A DNA stretch of 64,000 nucleotides from Antedon mediterranea. Lineage: Eukaryota > Echinodermata > Crinoidea > Comatulida > Antedonidae. A program made the translations under genes and the position numbers. The stretch lies in the NCBI RefSeq assembly GCF_964355755.1, contig NC_092674.1, forward strand, positions 16,313,001 through 16,377,000. The letters run 5' to 3'. Position 1 is the first letter of the stretch. Every line of letters starts with the position of its first letter. Of this stretch, positions 45,001-60,000 are shown piece by piece. A model generated the notes under the pieces. It made no database searches. It saw only the letters and a program-made list of their open reading frames with translations, and was not told the DNA's origin.

Positions 45001-48000
45001 TTTTGATTTCAAACTGGTTTTTGTCGAAGTACTTTTGGGTAGTTCTAAAAACAACGTAATTAGTTTTGCTGACATTCAGTAACAAGCTTATTTGGCTTTA
45101 AGCCATACGTTTATTTTTTCTAGTTCAATATTCATAATATGGTTTAACATTGTAGGGTCATCTTCCCTTGTTATACAAGTTGTGTCGTCGGCAAAACTTA
45201 TTATATCTACTTTACTACTTGCTCGACTTATATCATTGAGGTAAATCAAAAACAAAAGTGGTCCTAAAACAGAGCCCTGTGGCACTCCTATATTGGTGTC
45301 TTTTAAACATGATGAGCTACCATTGGCATAAAAATATTGTTTGCGGCCACTTAAAAAGTTTCTAAGCCGCATTAAAACGATGCCTCTTATACCATAATGC
45401 GCCAATTTGCTTTTGACAAATCCATAAAGGTAGTAAGTGCATATTCCTTTTTTTCAAATGCATTTAATATACTATGGACCAAGTCGATCATAGCATGAGA
45501 AGTTGAGTGTTTGTTTCTAAATCCATATTGATTGTTGCTTAACACTTTGAATTTTGTATAATTGATTATGGATAATCTTTTCAAAAACTTTCGAAAAAAT
45601 GGGCAACAGCGATATGGGACGATAGTTTGAGACCAAATGGCGGTCCCCTTTTTTATGTATAGGAACTACTTTGGAAATTTTCAACTTCCCTGGTATCAGT
45701 CCAGTTTGAAGTGATAAATTTAAAATATACTTCCTTTACAACTTTTGGCTCCCTGACAAGGAATGAACCTTCAATTCAATACAGTTTGTATGATTTAGAG
45801 TTCCATTTTATCCGTTGCAACCAATAAAATTAATTTGTGTACAGGTCGATCAAGTGTCTTTTCCAATTTTGAGTTGTACTTTCCGCACAAGTCCATCTTC
45901 ACTGGCATACACATTTGTTATTATTTCAAGTTTCCACTGGTTTCTAGCAGCATTATCGTCCTTTATCAAAACAACATCTCCAATTTCCATATTACGTTTT
46001 TGGCAAGTCCATTTCTGACGAGTCTGAAGAGTTGTAATGTGCTCCTTTTTCCAGCGTTGCCAGAACTGTTCCGCAACATACTGCACTCTTTGCCATCGTC
46101 GACGACAATACACATCTGTATTCTGGAACCTACCTGGGGGAGGAAGAATAACTTTCGCCTTCATGGTTAATAAACGGTTTGGAGTAAGAGGTTCGGGTGA
46201 ATCAACCTCGAATAAAGTATTTATAGTTAAAGGGCGAGAGTTTACAATATTTTGAACTTCGGCTAATAATGTTCTGAAAGATTTGTCATCAAGTTGCTCG
46301 CCACAACGTTGTAGTAGAAGTTTTAGCGCACTTCTTACTTTACGTATCATGCGCTCCCATATGCCACCCATGTGGCTAGCTGACGGGACGTTGAACTTAA
46401 ACGAAATCCAGTCGCAGTTTTCATCTAACAGATATTGTCTAGTTTCTCTTCTTGAAATTCATTTCGAGCGGCAATAAAATTTGTACCTTTAGTCTGACCG
46501 AATTTAACGAACCGCCCCACGAATACTAATAAATCGTCTTAGCGAGTTGATGAAAGAATCGGTCTCTATCGAGTTCAAAGATTCTAGATAAACAGCCCTA
46601 GATGCAAGACATGTATACAATGCACCGTACCGCTTCACCTTATTTCGTCTATCTTTAATAAGAAAAGGTCCAAAAATGTCAACAGCACAATATAGTACAG
46701 TCACATATGTAAGGAAAACTAGCTCCAGCTCGATATTAGTGCCAAAATAGATTTTATTGGCTAACTTTGTTATTCTTGAGTTGCTGAATTCAAAAAGTTA
46801 GGTGCCATTTTTTTCGACCACTCCTTCATGATAACATAATTTTATTGAATATAAATTAAATCGGTGGCATATTCTAATGCTCACAAGAATACAAATACTA
46901 ACAACAAACGGACACAATAGGATCATGCCCAAGAAAAATAAAATAATAATAATTCAAAACGCACCGATGACTGAAAGGCCGATTCTATCTCCTACCGGTG
47001 TGTGGTCGCAATCAACTGCATTTTTAATAAATATAACTGAGAAATGCAGTAAAAGTAACAAAATTAAAATACAAATTTATAAAAGGGAATTCAATAACTG
47101 AAATCGTTACATACGGTATATATTTATAAAGTGTCTGTAGTTAAAAGATTTCGTTTTTCTCAAACTAATTTGAATATTATTGCTGGAAAGAGGATTTTGT
47201 TTCCCTTATTTCCAATAAGTTCTTAAAGTTAAGTTACCAGAAACAAGTATAGTTTGATTAATTATTCTATGTGACTTTTAATAATAACCACGTATAGTTA
47301 GGATTTACATTTAGACGTTAAAAACACCGAATTCGTTTCTTTACAATATCGATTGGTAGTTTGTAAAGGCAGTAGGACACTGACTTCTCTTTATTTCGTG
47401 TAAACTTTATTTGAGGAAAACTAATTCATTTTATTTATTTTTTTTTTTTTAATTCTTAAGATTTTTTCACTGTATAATAATATCCAATGAAAAAATGTTT
47501 GCTGCTGCACTTCATCTGAGGTTCAAAGGGAAAGGCATGCCAATTAACATTGGCATTGTGCACAGATGGCTTTATATTGTGTGGTAACCGCTTTGACAAA
47601 AATACAAATGATTTTGAACACTACGCAAATGATACCATGACCCGTAGCATTTTTTTCTTTTTACGAAAAACAGAAATGTAAACTACTAAAAAAAAAATAG
47701 ATTCAGAATTTCTATCCAACGAAACAAACCAAAGATGTGACTTGACAACAGTTTATTTCACCTTTGTTCACAGACTATAGTTATTTTGATTTTAAAGTAA
47801 ATAACTCGGAAATTTGACATTGAAGTTAAGTGTAATCCAGTACCGTACGGTACTTGTTTAGTATTAAGATAATATATAATATACTATAAAACATATAAAT
47901 GGACAATAACAAAGTAGAATGAAAATCAAACAAACATTTGAATGAATTGTAAGAAAAACCGTATTTATCTTAATACGAAGGAGACTACTTTTGTCATTGT

Positions 48001-51000
48001 TAAAATGAGTATAGCGATTTAATGAATAGGCAAACTGCCTTAAAATGTGACATGTTTCGAGAAACTATTCTCATCAGAAGAAGAACAGAAAACAACGCCT
48101 AAAGTACTTATATACCAATAGGACAGATTGTATGTAAATAAGAAAGTGATTAGCATGAAAAAACAACAAGGAACATTTAAAAACAATTTATTTACATAAT
48201 TGGAAAATTATGACAATAAACAAAGTAAAATAGAATAGATATTAGTAAAACTGTATTTAGAATAAAAAAATCTATCCAACAATACCAAACAGTACAGTAT
48301 TTTGATGAAATTGCATTTTGACCTCTTGACCTTTATTGGTCACGTGATTTGTTTTATTTCGCAATAACTATGTAACTATGCGGTTATTGATATGGGTGTA
48401 ATGGAATAAAATAATCAGTATTACATTCCCTTTCCAATGATACCATGGATGACCAAGTTTAGTGTGGAACGTCAGCCATTTTGAAATACAAAATGGCGGC
48501 TGAAGGAGTGGTCGAAAAAAATGGCACCTAACTTTTTTGGATTCAGCATCTCAAGAATAACAAAGTTAGCTAAAAAAATCTATTTTGGCACAAATATCGA
48601 GCTGGAAGACATAATAACCCGTACTAATAAGTAAAGGGAGGATGTTGTTCTAGTCTATCCAAAGGAAGGTTGGCCATTTTTAGGGTTGATAATGGTCCCC
48701 TTAGTTTTCGGCAAGTTACACACTTATAAATGTATTGTGATGTAGCTGAATTACCACCCACGATCCAGTATCCATTTTTCCTTATGCAATTATGTGTCGT
48801 ACTTCTGCCCATATGATTAACCTTCTTGTGGTAATAATTGTGGATTTTCTTGGGATTACGATGGGATGTTTTACCTCATTTGGAGCTACCGCATTTCTCA
48901 TTCTCCTACCGACTCTTAACAAGTTCATCTTCGTCTAGGAAGGGATCCAGACGATATATTCCAATGGTTCGTTTCAAATTACGATTTCTTTTCTTAGTCT
49001 CTTTGTTTTGTATTTCTTCAGATACCACATAATACAGATTTTTCGCTAGAGAAATATTCAGATTGAACAGATTTTAAGATAATTGATTCGCTAACTTGTA
49101 AGTCTTGAACATTAAGTTGTATGTCTGCGGATATTCTATCCATTACTCCACCTTTCTTGATTGGAACATTTGCTGCCAGCATCATTTTTTTTTTAAGTAA
49201 GAAGTTGTGCTACGACTTCCTTAAGTAACATCCAATTTGACAACAGGCTGTAAATACATTTGAGTGGATCATCATTCTGAAAGACAACTTTATCAACATT
49301 AGTGTGGAATGAATGCATACATTTTAGTTCCGAAGCAACAGTTTTACGAGATTCTTCATTGGTGAAGAAATGTAGGACCACTCGCCCATATGGTATCCGA
49401 GATCAATTGCTTAGCATGCACACCTCTACTGACTTTATCACTCGGATTAGAAAATGATTATATTATGTAATTCCAATTTTCTATTGCCGTTGATTTGTTA
49501 AACCCGGTTTGCTACATAAACTTGATATCTTTTGTATTCGTTTTGCAAATTTCCAAGGACTACCATACTGTCCGTCCAGAAGTATTCTCTTAAATCATAC
49601 GGCAACTCTTGCTTTACAAATTCACTTACACGAGCAGATAGCACCGCTGCTGTTAGTTCTAGTTTCGGTATAGAGATCTTCCTCTTAGCTGGCGTCACTC
49701 TTGCTTTAGCTAGTAGAAGAGAAATAGAAGGAATGTTATCATGATTTATCAATCTTAAATACGTGCATTGGCCATATGGTACTTCACTGGCATCTGAGAA
49801 ATAGTGGATTTCTGCCTGCTTGGCTTGACTTCTCCGAACCCTTGTGGTTTGTAACATCGACTGACTTGTAGTTTTCCAAGATGAGCGATATCTTCATACC
49901 ACTGTAACCAACTGGTCCGTAATTCAGATGTTAACGGTTCGTCCCAGTCTAAATTCTGCTTACACATAGCCTGTAAAATCAGCTTTCCTGTAATTAGTAC
50001 CGGAGCTGCAAATCCGAATGGATCATAAATAGAACAAATAGTACCTAAAATAGTCCTTCTGGCCGGGGAACGATTGTTCAGTTCAATTCGGAAATTAAAC
50101 GCTTTCCACACACCAAGATATCCCAAGCACCCGTTCCAGCGGTAATGGGTCAGATTTAGGGTTTATTTCTTTAATTAGTTTACCTCGCTAATCTTGAGGA
50201 ATTGTCTCTAACCATTTTCTGTCATTCGTAACCAACTTGTGTAAGCGTAAACCAGCCTTAGCACACATGGCTGTACTGCTAGAAATCAGATTAATAGCTT
50301 CATCCAGTGATGATACAGATATCAGCCCATCATCTACATAGAAATTGTTACGAATGAAGTTGGCGGCATTCTTACCGAATTTCTTTTCGCCGTCGCTCGC
50401 TGCCCGTTTTAGTCCATAATTTGCACATGCTGGTGAACTGCACCAAATAAGTGCACTTTCATTCGATATTCTTGTATGTACAGTATGTGACACGTAATTT
50501 ATTTTACTATATTACCACAATGCTATCAACAGGAACTGGTTCTGCACATTGATTAATTATTTGGTTCATAAATTTAATGTAGCTAAAGCGTCGCTTTTCA
50601 CTGTTTCTAAATGGAAGAGGCATTTCATAGTGTCCATCAGTACGTTGTTTGATGTTCTCATCCATTACCTGAAGAAATCGTTTCTCTTCCAAAGACAAAG
50701 GTTTCATCTTTTGATCTGAAAAGTCAAGCTCAAACATTTGATTAATTTGTGAAGGTGTTATAATTTCCTTACAGGATGAAGGTAACACGATATTTCTATG
50801 AGATATTGCTGAATCCTCATCTTTACACACAGTTCCTACAATACCCCCATCCCAGTAGCGACTTTTGACCATACGGTTGACTATCACCACCAGCCTTAAT
50901 GTCCCTTGTCGTATGACATTAGGGACGTTATTACCAATCAACAGAGATACTGGTATGTCTGGCATATGCGGAATAATATAGTCGTCAATACATTTTAGAT

Positions 51001-54000
51001 GTTCCCATTTACGAGCTACTTCAGGACAAGGTATTTGACTTCTTTCGGCCGAGATGTTTGGTCTACTAAATACAGGTGGTAGGGTGACATTCTCGCTTCT
51101 GTTAAAGCTTATAATTTGAAGACCATTACCTTTTGACAATCCACTACAGTATCAGATGAATGCATCGTAGATAATTTCAACTGAGTTTGTGTACCCTTGA
51201 CTTTCAGCCGTTTTATCAAGTCTTTGTCTATGAAGCATGAATTACTTTGAGCATCAAAAATCCCGTATACAAGATGCTCTGAATGATTTTGCAAGTTACG
51301 TACCCATACTGGAACAATCATCGAATTGTCATTACATTTTCCGATCGATCCGCACACATTTGTTGTCCACCACTTACGGTTTCTTTTCGAAATGTAAGCA
51401 CGTCATATGTTCTTTAGAGCAAGTCCTACACTTAGATTTGTTCCTGCGTTCCTGTTTTTGGTGATTTGCTTTTCAACAACCGAAACACAAGTTGGCTTTA
51501 ATATAAATAAAAACTGCTTTCTAGCGTTTCTTTGGATATCAAGAAAAGTGTTACAATTATCAAAATCATGTTTCACATCATTACAATAATAACATTTCTT
51601 TTGGCAACGACTTTTGTCTATGTTTGTCGAAAGGGAAGAAATTGGTTTGTTTGCAGATTTCCTGGTAGCACTTCCATCTGGAGTAGTGTTGATTTTAGTT
51701 TGAAACATTCGCCTCTTTTGCCTTCGATCTTAAGAAATTAGAAAACTGCATTAAAGTTGGAAAACTTTGTTTGTTATTTAAATGAGTCTGTACTACTGTT
51801 CTCCATTTGTTTTCAATATAATAAGGTAATTTACATACCAATTTATAGTTCTCCTGAGGATAGTCAAGAATTCCAGAGTCTTCTACCTTCTGTCTTGCGA
51901 CTGCCATCTCAAACACGAAGTCTGAAAATTGTCTCAAACCTATGTTTTCCCGTGGCGACACTTTAGGCCAGGAAGATAATTTAGAAAGAAAGGTATTCGC
52001 TATCACTGAACTATGACCATACCAATCCTTCAACTCATTTCTAGCTAGGTAGTATGCATCCTCGGATTGTAAGAATAAATAATTGTTTACCAGCACTTTT
52101 GGTTGACCTATGAGGTGTTGGCCTAATAGATTTAGCTTCTGATGTTGAAGCAGCTTTCGATGCCAACAACGGTTCAAATGCAGTTTCCCACATAGGAAAT
52201 GCTAACAGGTCCCCGTCAAATTTATCCACCTTTACTGGTGGGAGTCTAAAAGAATCAACTAAACGGTTCAACATAGTTTCTGAATGGAGGATATAACTTG
52301 TTTCGCATAAACGAATTAAGTTTACCTTGATCATATTTTGGAGTAGTATTATGTACTTGAACATCAACCTTATCCACCTGATTCTTTACTTTCTTATCCA
52401 GAAATCTCTCAAGATGTGTTATTCTGTCTCCATAACTGGTTTCTTTAGGAGTTGTAATATCAGAAGTGTATCCTGTTTTATCAATCGTAACAAATTCGTT
52501 ATTTAAGTCTCTAAATGATTCAAGTTGAGCCTCACTCTTTGCTAATTTCTTTGCAATGCGAAGTCAATTGAGCTCGCTAGTTAGACGATTCTCCTCAGCA
52601 CTAAACTCTAATTCTACCTTCAGGGAAGCTTTACTTTCAGCCAGCTTTATTTTCCTATCCATTATAACTAGTAGTACTAGCTGCAACACTAGCAGCAAAC
52701 CCGACACTCGGATCTGACCGTAGAGACACCGTTTCCAATAGCTAGCTGTTCTCAGCTTTAATAAGACAAATCTCGATCCTATTGCATAAACTGTCGTAAT
52801 CCCTGCCATGATCAATCATTCGAAATGAATCCAAGATGAATTTGCATGACTTTGAAATATTCTCTGCTCATGAGACCTCAGCTGATTTATATTTTCTTGA
52901 AAGGCGTTAAACGATACGCATGTATTTATTTCTTCTATTAAATAATAAACTTCGGCCTCACTGGCCTTATATACCCGCTCAGCACTAACCTTATTGGTCG
53001 TCATATTATCGTATCATAAATCAACACAAAATGGCTGACAAAGCTTTATTATCGATGGTCACGTATAGACTGTAACTGCGGCCTCACTGGCCACTTCTTT
53101 GAGTTGAGATAATTTATTTATTTATTTTTTTTTTTATTCTACAGGCACTTTCAGTACTAGTGCACTGATTTCCAAAGTGGTACAGTAATTGAAAATATAA
53201 CAAACATAATAAAATAAAGACAAAGAGTAATTGAAATATACAATAAAAATAGCAATCAATTTTAGAAAACAAAAAATTCAGTTAAAAATGTTGAGTACTA
53301 ATTGTATTTGGGAATGAAGTTATTGAAAAATCTTTAATGTTAATTTTTAATTCATTTGGAAGTTCATTCCAGAGGTTTTTTTGCCTTGACAAATGTTCCA
53401 GGTGGGGATAACTAAATTGTTATGGCTTTGGCTTCGGGTGCCTTTAGAATGGGTAGTGTTATTAAAAGTCAATTTTGAGGTCAAATATGGAGGAGCACAC
53501 CCTTTTAAACACTTGAAAGTCATCTATATATAAATTATGGTTAATTCTGACATAGGTGAGCACAATGCAAAATCTTCGGTACAAATCTCCGCCTTGGATA
53601 CCTACCTTATCTATCTGAGGTGTACCGTGAAATGTAGATTTGATAACATTAGTGTTCACATCGACGCTATTGTTCCATATTTCTATCTTAGGAAAATATT
53701 ATAAAGAGTTTTTTAACAAAATTTATGATTTCAACATTAGATTTTCATCTAAATTTCAATTCTTCCCGGTCAAAGTAATTTCCGAGTTTAAGATAAGTTC
53801 ACCTTGTACCAACCTGGTTTCAAATATTTTCTCTCTTTTAAACACAAGGGAGTAGTTAAAATAATAGATTTGACCCTAAAGGTGACTGGAAACAGGCACT
53901 TTCCATCAATCAATACAGGCCCTGTTCAGACCCATGGCGTTAGACCGTTTTAGCGTACAACGTTACTATCAAGGTCACGTTACAAACCGCAGAGAAAAAA

Positions 54001-57000
54001 ACGAGGTGTTCAGACCCATAGCGTACGATTATCGTTACAACGGAAGTACGTCATCCAGGTTGTTTCTAGTTGCATATTCATGTACTCTTACCCACGTGTT
54101 TTCATCATTATTTCCACTGTATATAGGCCTAGATCTCAGCCCTACAATTATGACAAAATTTGCCGTAAATAAAAAATACCTCAGCATTTATTTAAGAAAA
54201 ATATAGTAAAGCCAAATTTCTGTTTCTATTGTTTTTATTTTGTAGTAAAAAACATTTTCCCCAGGCTATTGTGTTACGAAAATAAAACAGGCCTCGTCGT
54301 AATGATGAAGAAAAAAATGATTGTTGATTAGTCTATCCAGTCCAGTCAAAGATATATATTCTTTGGTCCAGTCGGTTGAAAATAACCCTTAACTTGCTAA
54401 TAAAAGGGACACAGCTCCCCTTGTTTGTTTACTGATTTTTTTAGGAGTTAGGGGGTTTTCAGCATTAAACTTGTCCAGTCTAGTCTGCCTTGTATGAATG
54501 AGTGACTTGATGTCCCACGCTAGTTTTTAGCTTGAATGAAATGCGTGAATGGCTCTAGGCCTAGGTAGGCCTAAAAGCGGATGGGATCGTAGTCCCTATG
54601 TTTAAATACAAGGTGCATGTATTTATGTCATTTGTTAGAAAATATGGCGCTAGTTCCGTTTCGCACCTGTCGTTTATTTCGACTCAAAATTGGTTAAGAA
54701 ACTTTATCGTGAGTACCACACCTTAGAATTAGGCCTCAAAAATATTTTTACGAAGGAGATCACACAAAAAATAAAAAATAAATCCTTTAAATTGATGAAT
54801 TTACAGACGTGTTTCTCGCACATCGGTTTGTGAATACTCCATGTTCAATGTTGTTGTTTCTATGGAGCGCCAAAAGAGCAATCATAATAGAGGGCTAAAA
54901 ACTCAGTAAATTGCGTATATTTAATGCATTTATTGGTGAAAATTACGTTCAATTTTATCATACTTTGTCAATGTCAATGCAACAAAAATATTACTGTTGA
55001 TACTGTACATGCTTTTTGCAGGAACTTTTATTTTAGGAATGAAAATCGACAAATTCATCATCATATTACATGTACTGCTGTAGGGGTATACCTGATCTAA
55101 ATAATATTCCTCTTAGTCTTAGTCTATAGCCTAGTCTTACTCTTAGTTAGGCCTAGGGTTGGTTGCTATTTGAAAACAGCAAATTATTAGCAGTAAAATG
55201 TTACAGCATTTTTATTGACAAAATATATTAAAATTAAACGTGTATTTCAATAATAAATGCATTAAAAGAAGACGCATTTCACTGAGTTTTTAACCATCTA
55301 TTGTTGTTGCTCTTTTGGCGCTCCATAGAAACGAAAATATTGAACTTCGAGTATGCTAAATTCGCGAACGGTATGCCAGCAGAATCATGTCTGTAAAATC
55401 ATCAATTTAAGGATTTATTTGTTACTTTTTATGTGATTCTTCTTCATAAAAGTACTTATGAGGCCCAATTTTAAGGTGTGGTATTCACAATAAGTTGCTT
55501 AACAATTTGGAGTCAAAAGGAAGTCGAAATAAAAACAGGTGCGAAACGGAACTAGCGCCGAAAATATAATGGTAATCAGTTGATAATAGTTTGTAGCCTT
55601 TGTAACAGTTGTATTTGTAGTGTAGTTAGGCCTTATTTATTCTGGCCTTTTTGTTATTGAAATCCATCTTACACATTGACGATACAAGATGTCAGCCTAG
55701 GTCAAACCTTTTTTCGCGTCATAACAGGAAACGTTCTGATTGGATACAACGTTGACTTACAGTAGCGTCGTACGCTAAAACGGTACTATCAACCGTTTTC
55801 CACTACAACGCTACAACCGTTGTACGACGCGTTGTACGCTAATCCCCAACTGTTCAGACACACATTCTTTTAGCGTCGTACGCTAAAACGGTCTAACGCC
55901 ATGGGTCTGAACAGGGCCACAGTGTCCCTTAGGAAGATGAAAAAAAAAATCAGATAGTAGGACTGGAGCTTAAGTTGGCCATTAGTCATAGCCATTTCAG
56001 TTTTTTGTTTATTTTAAAACATACTGCGCGTGTGTGAAGGTACAGTAGTTAAATAATAGAAATTATACTGCAAATTAATGAAGATCAAATTAAATATACG
56101 CCATAAAGAATCAGAATATATTGTGGGGAATAGTATTATAAAATTACATAGGGAGATTTGATGATAAGACATTTTTCGAGTAAAATCCCGATAGCTGAGT
56201 TTTATTGAGAGTAAGCTTGCAGGAATAACTGTAGGCTATCTTCCTGTGTCCCGTTAGGACCGAGATGTCTGCCCATGTTGCAAGCCGTAATGTCTTCTTT
56301 CTTGGGCCCACTCTGTCACGGCAGTTAATTTCAAAAGATGATTAAATTAAATAATGTATTAATAATTATTAGGATGGTATTCATTTGAATAAACGCCTCT
56401 CCAACAAAACATCACTTTGAATAATAACCCCCCCCCCCCCCCCACCCCCCACCCAACCCAACCCAACTATCTAATAAACGTCCATCCACATCTCTATATA
56501 AATTTACGTAAGGGCAAAATTCGGTAAATCACGCGTTATTTCTAGAATGTTTACTCGATGGTATATAAAGTTGGTTCGTACTTTCGGTACTGATTTTAAC
56601 CGCCTGATGTAACCCTATTTACTAATTAAATTGAGTTCGATAATTAGTTATTGACGATTAAAACGAATTTAGGTTCAACGATTTGCCCCAAATAGGGGTG
56701 TTTTTCGATCGTGGTATACACTGTCTAATGGATGTCCGACTTGAAAAATACCCGCAGACGATAATACGAAGATGCTTCGCATTTTCCTATCTCCTCCTAC
56801 GATAATTGTTTTTAATGGCTGAAAACCGGCTGAACAGCTCGAGTACAGCATCATAATGTTGAAGACAGGCCAATTTTCTTTAAAAAATACTATTTTGATA
56901 GATTTAATATACTGTAACGTTTCCCTGCCTCGTTGTTAGCGGGTTCGGCGTCTGTGTTATTACGACGACGATAAGTAAGTAATATGACGTACAGAAGCAC

Positions 57001-60000
57001 AAACTACAATCTGTTACGAATTCAGGAGGTGTTTTATTCTTTTCACAACTGATACTACAGTACACAATAGAAATGATATTCGTATGCCCTGCCTAATAAT
57101 TGCGTGTAACTTCAGGTACAAAGTAATTCCTAGTATGGATTGGATCAGATAATTTTAAGCCTATGACTCTTCCTGTTCAAGGTTGGAGCTCCACTGCCTC
57201 ACATGTGGGTTTCTTCCTCCTTAAATTACAAATCCATCCATCAATCAGAAGCCTCCTAAGAGGACTACTCCATAACAATAAGAGGGGTATCAAAATCGTT
57301 ACAATACGTTTATACAAATGTATTGATTTGCGATGAATGGAACATTCCAATCTCTGTTCTACAAGTGTCTATTACCTCAGGCGTTGTAAAGGCAAGTACT
57401 GTATAAATCTTTATTATTGCAGTTAAACCACCCACATCATCACCCTTCCCTTACTGGCATGAATAGCGTTGTAAAACCAGTAGAGGATAGGCCTACGGTA
57501 GGCCTACAACAACTTTGGTGGGTAGGGTAGGAACCGACTTAAGTATGAATTGGCTCTAAGAAACAATTGAAAACCATTAGGCCTACTAATTAAGTTGAGT
57601 TAGATAATTTAATATTTATTGACAATTAAATCGAATTTATGATTTTCCCCGAATAGAGGTGGTTTTCACAAATTGTTTTACATTATATAAACATATACAC
57701 GTCGTAGTGATGTATCGTTACATGTACTGTACTATTTCAATCGACTAGGACGGTGATAGTTTCAACAAAGTATTACATCGCAATGTTTTACTGTGTTTAG
57801 TGGTATATTATTTGTAAAACATGAAAACAATAATAATAATAATAACTGGTACTTGATATAGCGCATTATGCTGAAAGCCTCAATGCGCTTTACAAGGACA
57901 GAACAATTTAGAAATTTACAAATTAAAAATTGGGTTTTGAGGAGAGATTTGAAGACACTGGTGGAAGTAGCCTGACGGATTTCAATAGGCAACGCATTCC
58001 ATAGAGAAACGGATGCCGAAGAAAATGAACGATTTCCATAAAACTTAGTGGAAGGATGAAATTGAAATATATGGGCAAGAAGAGACTCAGATCTAGATCT
58101 CAGAGACCGCTTAGGAAGATAAGGTTGAATAAGTTCAATTAATATTTCGTTACTAAATGGATAAAGAATATATTTAAAAATTGTTCCTCTTTGCACCCAT
58201 CCTCTTCCCCACCCCTCAACCCTAATGTTACATACAAAACACAAATTAAGTTTGTTTAAATTTGACTTAAACAATTGGTCTCATTTTGTGACAAGTTTCT
58301 CTTTCTGAAGTAATTCCCAGAGTGCTAATTTTAGTTGAGTACATAAATCACAGTGTCTATTTATTCATTCCTGTAAACGACATGTATTATTGTCCTGCGG
58401 TACGTACATTTGAAATCGCCAGTTTTTTTAACGCTGACATTATTATGTATTCGAGAACCATCTGTGGGCACGACCTAGATGGTTAATAATAATTTTTCAT
58501 TCCAGAGTACATTTAGGGCCTGTTTCTGCTGCAACTGCTAAAAATACGGTATAAAATACGAGATTTTTCATACCGTATTTTTTAGTACCCCGTTTCTGCT
58601 AACAATACTTTTTGGGTGGTCGTGTTAAATTTCATCCTTTTTACCCAAATTGCCATTCATTTATTTGGTCGATAATTAAAAGTCGCAATAAAGGAAGTTT
58701 TACGTCTCACTTTCAACAGCCTAGCCCTAGTGATAGAGATGTGAGCTTTGAATTTACTTGCTTTGGAGACTATTCCGTACTCCTGCTGCTTTATTTTTTT
58801 AGAAATGTCTTTATAAATGTGGTTGTCCCTTTTATTACCTTTTAGTTGGCCGGACATTTTAGCTTCCCCACCCCTTTCCCACACAGATTTATATAGTAAA
58901 TACTGTGACGTCTTCGCTCCACATTTTTGCCGAATATATCTATACACGTGTGTAAAACAGCTGACAGCGACAGAAAATAAAAACACGATGTTGACCTCAT
59001 GTCACAGGTAACAAAAAATATGGTATCTTTTATTGGCAGCAGAAAAGGGTATAACAAATACGGTATAAATTTTGTGGGGAAAATACGGTATACAAAATAC
59101 GGGATTTTTTTTATGAGTGCAGTTTCTGCTGCCAAACAAATACGGTATATATACGGTATTCAAAAAATAGCGTAAAAAATACAGTATTTTCTTGGCAGCA
59201 GAAACAGGGCCCTAGTCTGTTCCAGCCAAGGTTATTTAAAGATGTATTGTCCCCTTTGACTAATTCCCAAAAAATTAAAAAAAAAAGATTTCGAAAAAAA
59301 GTGGGTCATTTTGAAGTATCATAATAGTTATTAACATTCACCAATAATTAGTCGGAAAAAAAATCATTTAACTGAAGTGAAATACAGACATTTTTTTGTT
59401 CAAAAAATAACTGTGACTTCCAGTCAAGGTTTTCCATCAAAACATATCTCATAATGCAACGCGCTTGTTTGGCTCATCTGTATGCATTAATCATAAAATT
59501 TCTTCGCAATCTGTGTGAAAACACCTTCTCAACCGGACAGTGACGTTGTAAACAATCCTAATTAGCATCATGCATACTCCTGGTTTAAAATCTTTGTTTA
59601 CTTTCGCTCGCGACGATTTTTTAGACGAAATGTAATCAAATTAATTTACCTGTTAATTATGTAAACTTGTTGTTTTTGGCTCGAATTTTTGACTTACAAA
59701 AGTGAATAACTTTACTATTACTTTGATATGGCCAATTTAAATTTAGAAAATTTTGACCTTCATTTTTTGTGTTTTTCAAGGAACAATACATCTTTAAAAT
59801 AAAATCAATTGAGGTCTTAATATCAACAGAAAGCAAAATTCTATCTAATCTATTCATGAGTACTTGTAAACAAGTATTTTGAACATTACAATTAGACCGT
59901 ACACAACAGTAATAGAGCGTTAGCTAACATTTTAAGCGTATATGACGGAAGACAACATTTTACACGCCGGATGACACCAATACGTTTTGAAACATTTGAG

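Larger units (their letters stand above)
45815..53010 (-). mobile_element. BEL/Pao LTR retrotransposon, decayed, no LTRs found
   Basis: Full domain order on the minus strand: gag (53,004 to about 51,700), zinc knuckle, aspartic protease, RT, RNase H, integrase with zinc-binding domain, core and BEL-type C-terminal domain. Interrupted in integrase by a 1.9-kb insertion (46,722-48,608). Several frameshifts and stops. LTRs were not found at either end, so the element may be end-truncated. Confidence 0.9.

Noticed and set aside
58612-59135. Opposed ORFs of 77-109 residues inside the 58.5-59.2 kb element
   Set aside because: They overlap each other on opposite strands within a TIR element and show no recognisable motif.
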